Under the pieces are notes generated by a model that made no database searches, was not told where the DNA came from, and saw nothing but the letters and a program-made list of their open reading frames with translations. Below are positions 14,959 through 18,398 of a DNA stretch of 18,398 nucleotides, one piece after another. How positions within the stretch are numbered: the stretch's first letter is position 1; the number at the start of each line of letters is the position of its first letter. The DNA lies in NCBI GenBank assembly GCA_023423285.1, contig JAFAFV010000204.1, positions 1-18,398 on the forward strand, read 5' to 3'. The DNA is from Bacteroidota bacterium (GTDB lineage Bacteria; Bacteroidota; Bacteroidia; Chitinophagales; Chitinophagaceae). The position numbers were made by a program, and so were the translations under genes.

Positions 14959-15981
14959 TTAAAATGCTTGATTAAGAGCCAGCGCAGAAGGAATTTCAAT
15001 GGCTTTATATTGGTTGGATTGGGGTTGTACTTTTTCCCTTAAAATTTCAATAATAAGTTCCATAGCTGTTTTGCCTTGTTTGTAAGGAAACTGGTCAATA
15101 GTAACTACCGGCGGGTGAGCAGTATATTTGTTCATAGATATATTGGCAAAACTTGCAAACATGATTTCCTCATTAATCTTTATTCCCAAGTGGCGGGCGT
15201 GTTTTACTGCATCAAGATGCACATAATCGTTGAAGGTAATAATGGCATCGGGCCTTCTTTTTAATGCCAGCAACTTCTCCACTGCCGTGGCGGTACTATT
15301 TTCCGAAAGATCTGTCAGCTCCACCATTTGCATGTCCACCTTCAGCTTTCTTTTGCTGATGCCCTGCACGTAGCCTTCAAACCTGTCACGGCTGGCGGCA
15401 ATTTCATTAGGACCGTTAATAAAGGCAATCCTTTTACGACCGTTTTTAAACAGCCATTCAATCATTTCCACCATACCGGTGTACAAATTGCAATACACTT
15501 TGTTTACTTCATCGCTTGGCGGAACGCGATCGAAATAAACAATGGGAATGTTCAGTTTTTCCAAGGTTTCAAGGTGTTCATAATGATTGGTTTCTTTTGA
15601 CAAAGAAATAATCAAACCATCTACCCGCTGGCGTTTGATGGCGTTCACCACCTGCTTTTCTTTCTCAAGGCTGTCATGGCTTTGTCCAAATAAAATAGTA
15701 TAGCCATATTCGATGGCCGTATCTTCTATACCATTAATGCTGCGCGAAAAAAAATCTTCTGTAATGTGCGGAACCACTACGCCTATTACAAAACTTTTTT
15801 GCTGTTTGAAAAATATAGCTTTGGGATTCGGTTCGTAACCTATTTCTTCTGCCATTTTCCTGATTGCTTCTTTAGTTTTTAAACCTATCCGCGGGTGATC
15901 GCTGAGCGCCCTTGAAACCGTTGAAACCGAAACATTCAGCCTTTTTGCAATTTCTTTTATGGTAGGTATTGACTCGCTCAC
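14959..15981 (-). CDS. LacI/GalR-family transcriptional regulator
   Basis: A 340-residue DNA-binding regulator. The N-terminal helix-turn-helix is PTIKEIAKRLNVSVSTVSRA (6-25), followed by LSDHPRIG. A hinge follows (NPKAIFFKQQK, 52-62). From about 64 onward comes a periplasmic-binding-protein-like sugar-sensing domain (FVIGVVVPHITEDFFS, GRKRIAFINGP). In the hinge the residue matching the minor-groove Leu of E. coli LacI (L56) appears to be Phe58. It likely represses genes for use of a sugar and is released by that sugar or its phosphate. Its immediate neighbour is the NahK-like kinase, so an amino sugar is the best guess. The start is ATG 15979-15981, 48 bases after the small membrane gene. 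Confidence 0.92.
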   Translation of the reverse strand: MSESIPTIKEIAKRLNVSVSTVSRALSDHPRIGLKTKEAIRKMAEEIGYEPNPKAIFFKQQKSFVIGVVVPHITEDFFSRSINGIEDTAIEYGYTILFGQSHDSLEKEKQVVNAIKRQRVDGLIISLSKETNHYEHLETLEKLNIPIVYFDRVPPSDEVNKVYCNLYTGMVEMIEWLFKNGRKRIAFINGPNEIAASRDRFEGYVQGISKRKLKVDMQMVELTDLSENSTATAVEKLLALKRRPDAIITFNDYVHLDAVKHARHLGIKINEEIMFASFANISMNKYTAHPPVVTIDQFPYKQGKTAMELIIEILREKVQPQSNQYKAIEIPSALALNQAF

Positions 15982-15998
15982 AAAAACAATATAAGAAA

Positions 15999-16011
15999 AT
16001 ATTCGTAATAT
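15999..16011. promoter_or_regulatory. Short palindrome upstream of the LacI-family gene
   Basis: ATATT-CGT-AATAT, perfect 5-base arms around CGT, lies 18-30 bases upstream of the LacI-family start codon. Such a place would suit self-repression, but it is AT-rich and unlike the CAAnCGnTTG motif before the kinase gene. Confidence 0.15.
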
Positions 16012-16029
16012 GAAAACAATTGCTGATGT

Positions 16030-16377
16030 TTACTTTTTTTTGAAACGGATATATGAAGCGCTTAAGGCAGAAAATCCGCCTACAAGACCTCCTACTAAAC
16101 CAGTTACTAAAACTAAAATAAATGGACTGCCTCCTGTTTTCAACAACTGCCCGATGCGGCCTGCAAGAATACCGTCATTAGCGGCATTGATAGATGCAGC
16201 CAGAACGACCCACAATAAAAAAATAGCCGTGAAACCGGCAACAAAAGCTGCTGAAGGCCTTAATGGTAAAAGCATTACAACTATAAAAGCAGCCACAGCA
16301 ATGGTCCACCACGAAAAATACAGCCCTGCAAAAAATGCTATAATGGCTATCAATAAAATATTTAAGATCAAACGCAT
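16030..16377 (-). CDS. Small membrane protein (115 aa)
   Basis: A 115-residue protein with four hydrophobic segments, at about 2-18, 22-42, 46-66 and 85-104. The last contains a Gly-rich helix (LVTGLVGGLVGGFSALSAS), and the chain ends in a basic tail (RFKKK). The third segment is followed by NAANDGILAGRIGQLLKTGG, a short soluble loop. I do not recognise a functional family. It lies 24 bases downstream of the penicillin acylase and 48 bases upstream of the LacI-family gene on the same strand, so it is probably co-transcribed with the acylase. The start is ATG 16375-16377. Confidence 0.6.
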   Translation of the reverse strand: MRLILNILLIAIIAFFAGLYFSWWTIAVAAFIVVMLLPLRPSAAFVAGFTAIFLLWVVLAASINAANDGILAGRIGQLLKTGGSPFILVLVTGLVGGLVGGFSALSASYIRFKKK

Positions 16378-16401
16378 GATTTTAATTTAAGACTGTACCT
16401 G

Positions 16402-18398
16402 CTAATTGAATTGCATTGCCCATTTTATACGGTTGTCTTTTACATCGCCGGGTTGCATCATCCATAGCTTGTAATATTTTCCTGCCACCCATGTATCTAC
16501 TGCATTGTCGTAAAACCTGCTGCCGGGGTTGCCACTTTGCCCACCGGGATATATTCCAAAAGCTTCTGTAGGTGAGGTCATGTGAACGATCATGCGCCAG
16601 CTTGGTCCGTGGCTCTTTTTCATGGCGTTGATGGTATTGCTCCACCCGCCTACGTTCAGCCCGGTTCTTGCAAAGGGTGTGATGGTTTTCAGCAGATGAA
16701 AAACAGATACATCTTTATATTTTGCCCAGGAAAGCCTGCCTGCTTTATCACTTTCCGATAACACTGCTGCCGCGCGGTTTAATGCCTCGGTTATTACATC
16801 TCTCAGGCTCTCCCGCTGTGCTGTGGTCACATTGTTTACAAAGCCAAGCGCGGAGGTATCTTTCTTTAGCATCTCCATCGTGGTCTGCTCGTCTGGCAAC
16901 CCGGCAAAGCCGGTAAAAGCACCGATCTCATCATACCAAATACCGTTTTGAATACTGTCGAACCACACCTGGTAAATAGTTTGCCCACGAGATGCAGGCG
17001 CGGCTGTGAGGTCCCAGTTTTTCACTTCTTCATAATATTTACGTGCATCACCCGTAAGGCTTGTAATATTTGTGTTCTGCAACATCAGCGGCAACATGTC
17101 TTCAGCCATTACATTAAAGTTGTTCATATGCAGCTCCATCATATTCTGCACCGTAATGCTGTTCATTTGCGAAAGATACTTTTCCACGGCGATGCCCCTG
17201 GCTGTAAGATAACCACCCGGAATGAAATACGGGTACGTAGCATCTGCTGGCCTTTGATTGGCACTTTGTAAAAAACCTCTGCCCGGGTTTAGCATGTGAG
17301 GGTTTTCCTGCTGCGGAATAAAACCCTGCCACATATAACTGCTGTCCTCCCCAGGCATCACGTACAAGCCCTGTCCATGCCAGCGTGCCGGAAATTTCGC
17401 CTGCTGCCATATCGCAATATCCCCGGTCTTTGAAGCAAATATAAAATTCTGACCGGGACATTCAAAAGTTTTAATCGCTTCCACGTACTCGCTGTAGTTG
17501 GCGGCGTGGTTGAGTTTGTAAAAACTGTAGCCATCATCGCCTGTATCATGTGCGGCCCAGGTAACCGCCAAGGCATTACTATGCGCTACGGTATCAGCAA
17601 AACTGCCATCATAAAGCACAGGACCAAAAACGGTATAAGCTACCGTATCATACACCATGGCGCCTCCTTTAATGTTTATTTTTTCTATGCGCTGCTGCGT
17701 GGGCCGCCATTGGTTATTGAACCAGTATTCTTTTCGAGATGCATCTTTAAACCTGATACTGTAATAATCTTTCACATCTCTTTGAGAATTGGTAACGCCC
17801 CAGGAAATACTATCGTTAAACCCGATGATGATGTAAGGACTGCCAGGGAGTGTAACACCATAGGCATTGTTAGCAGGTGTTGTCAATTGCATTTCGTACC
17901 AGATGGAAGGCAATGACAGTTCCAGGTGTGGATCGTTACAAAGAATGGGAAAACCACTGGCAGTTTTGTTGCCCGCCACCACCCAGTTGTTGCTGCCATT
18001 ACCTGGGTCTGGCTTATCAATGTCCTTGGCCTCAGTGGTAAAACTGCTGCCAAAATAGGCGGCATCTGCATTGGCTGGATATTGTGGTTGCACTAACGGA
18101 GTGGGAAAAATGGCGCCTTTGGGTATAATGGGCACTAGCGAGTCGTGTACCTGAGGATATAAAGTGCTGATCTGCTCGTGTGTCAATATAGCCCTCAGAT
18201 TGGTATACACCAGGTCTTTTTCTCCTGAAGCCAGCATTTTGCTCATCATCTTAAGCAACAGCGCTGTGCGCAGGTTGGTCCATTCTTCGGGTTGAAAATT
18301 GAGTAACTTGTACTCCAGCGGCAGCGTACTATGACTGAGCTTATTAATGTAAGCATTAACGCCCGCGGTATAAGCCGAATAAAACCGGAGCGACTGTG
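16402..18398 (-). CDS. Penicillin acylase family protein (peptidase S45), N-terminus outside the window
   Basis: An Ntn-hydrolase that self-cleaves into alpha and beta subunits and hydrolyses amide bonds, such as beta-lactams, acyl-homoserine lactones or other acyl amides; usually periplasmic. The frame is open to the right edge, and about 664 residues are visible. The first, YSAYTAGVNAYINKL and LPLEYKLLNFQPEEW, match the alpha-subunit helices of S45 enzymes, so the TTG at 18256-18258 is internal and not the start. The catalytic site is GNGSNNWVVAGNKTASG, in which the Ser codon 17992-17994 follows Gly and would be the N-terminal nucleophile of the beta subunit. NDPHL and ISWGVTNSQRD (for W-x-x-T) follow as expected. 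About 130 residues, including the signal peptide, are missing. Substrate class cannot be read from the sequence. Confidence 0.9.
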   Translation of the reverse strand, partial: QSLRFYSAYTAGVNAYINKLSHSTLPLEYKLLNFQPEEWTNLRTALLLKMMSKMLASGEKDLVYTNLRAILTHEQISTLYPQVHDSLVPIIPKGAIFPTPLVQPQYPANADAAYFGSSFTTEAKDIDKPDPGNGSNNWVVAGNKTASGFPILCNDPHLELSLPSIWYEMQLTTPANNAYGVTLPGSPYIIIGFNDSISWGVTNSQRDVKDYYSIRFKDASRKEYWFNNQWRPTQQRIEKINIKGGAMVYDTVAYTVFGPVLYDGSFADTVAHSNALAVTWAAHDTGDDGYSFYKLNHAANYSEYVEAIKTFECPGQNFIFASKTGDIAIWQQAKFPARWHGQGLYVMPGEDSSYMWQGFIPQQENPHMLNPGRGFLQSANQRPADATYPYFIPGGYLTARGIAVEKYLSQMNSITVQNMMELHMNNFNVMAEDMLPLMLQNTNITSLTGDARKYYEEVKNWDLTAAPASRGQTIYQVWFDSIQNGIWYDEIGAFTGFAGLPDEQTTMEMLKKDTSALGFVNNVTTAQRESLRDVITEALNRAAAVLSESDKAGRLSWAKYKDVSVFHLLKTITPFARTGLNVGGWSNTINAMKKSHGPSWRMIVHMTSPTEAFGIYPGGQSGNPGSRFYDNAVDTWVAGKYYKLWMMQPGDVKDNRIKWAMQFN

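Noticed and set aside
18256..18258. TTG at 18256-18258 as the start of the penicillin acylase
   Set aside because: The frame stays open upstream to the window edge and those residues match the S45 alpha subunit, so the gene is cut by the window rather than starting there.

Overview
The window looks like chromosomal DNA from a Bacteroidota organism, most likely Chitinophagaceae or a close relative. Three things point there. Two tRNA genes carry the Bacteroidota-type promoter (TTTG, a spacer of about 19 bases, then TAnnTTTG). Clear Shine-Dalgarno sequences are almost absent. The gene set also fits: an RRNF-type exported GH109 oxidoreductase, a SulP transporter, a Bacteroidota-style PurM, a FUSC membrane protein and a NahK-like kinase. 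I see no phage, transposon, CRISPR array or defence locus, and most genes belong to recognisable families. No gap without a gene exceeds about 200 bases.

Layout. Positions 1-253 hold the C-terminal end of a GH13 alpha-amylase-like enzyme, followed by a 72-residue membrane protein. An SPFH/Band 7 protein (minus) and an RtcB-type RNA ligase (plus) diverge from about 1692-1877. RtcB converges on a GH109-type protein (minus). That gene is divergently paired with a GH20-like TIM-barrel protein (plus), and both carry RRNF-type export signals. Next come sulP and purM (minus, purM upstream, 55-base gap), then a divergent FUSC-family gene. An SDR dehydrogenase (minus), tRNA-Leu(CAG) (minus), a 73-residue unknown protein (plus) and an M23 peptidase (plus) follow. 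From the right edge leftwards on the minus strand run a penicillin acylase (N-terminus outside the window), a 115-residue membrane protein, a LacI-family regulator, a NahK-like sugar kinase and tRNA-Pro(UGG), ending in an intrinsic terminator.

Functional reading. Three genes point to amino-sugar glycan use: GH109 (alpha-N-acetylgalactosaminidase type), the GH20-like hydrolase, and the NahK-like kinase, which would phosphorylate N-acetylhexosamine at C1. A LacI regulator lies directly upstream of the kinase, and the gap between them holds a CAAnCGnTTG inverted repeat that could be its operator. purM-sulP may join a purine-synthesis step with bicarbonate supply, which is speculation. The remaining genes are housekeeping or envelope functions. 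The least-described items are the GH20-like family, the N-terminal extension of RtcB, the 73-residue protein, and the near-leaderless tRNA-Leu promoter.
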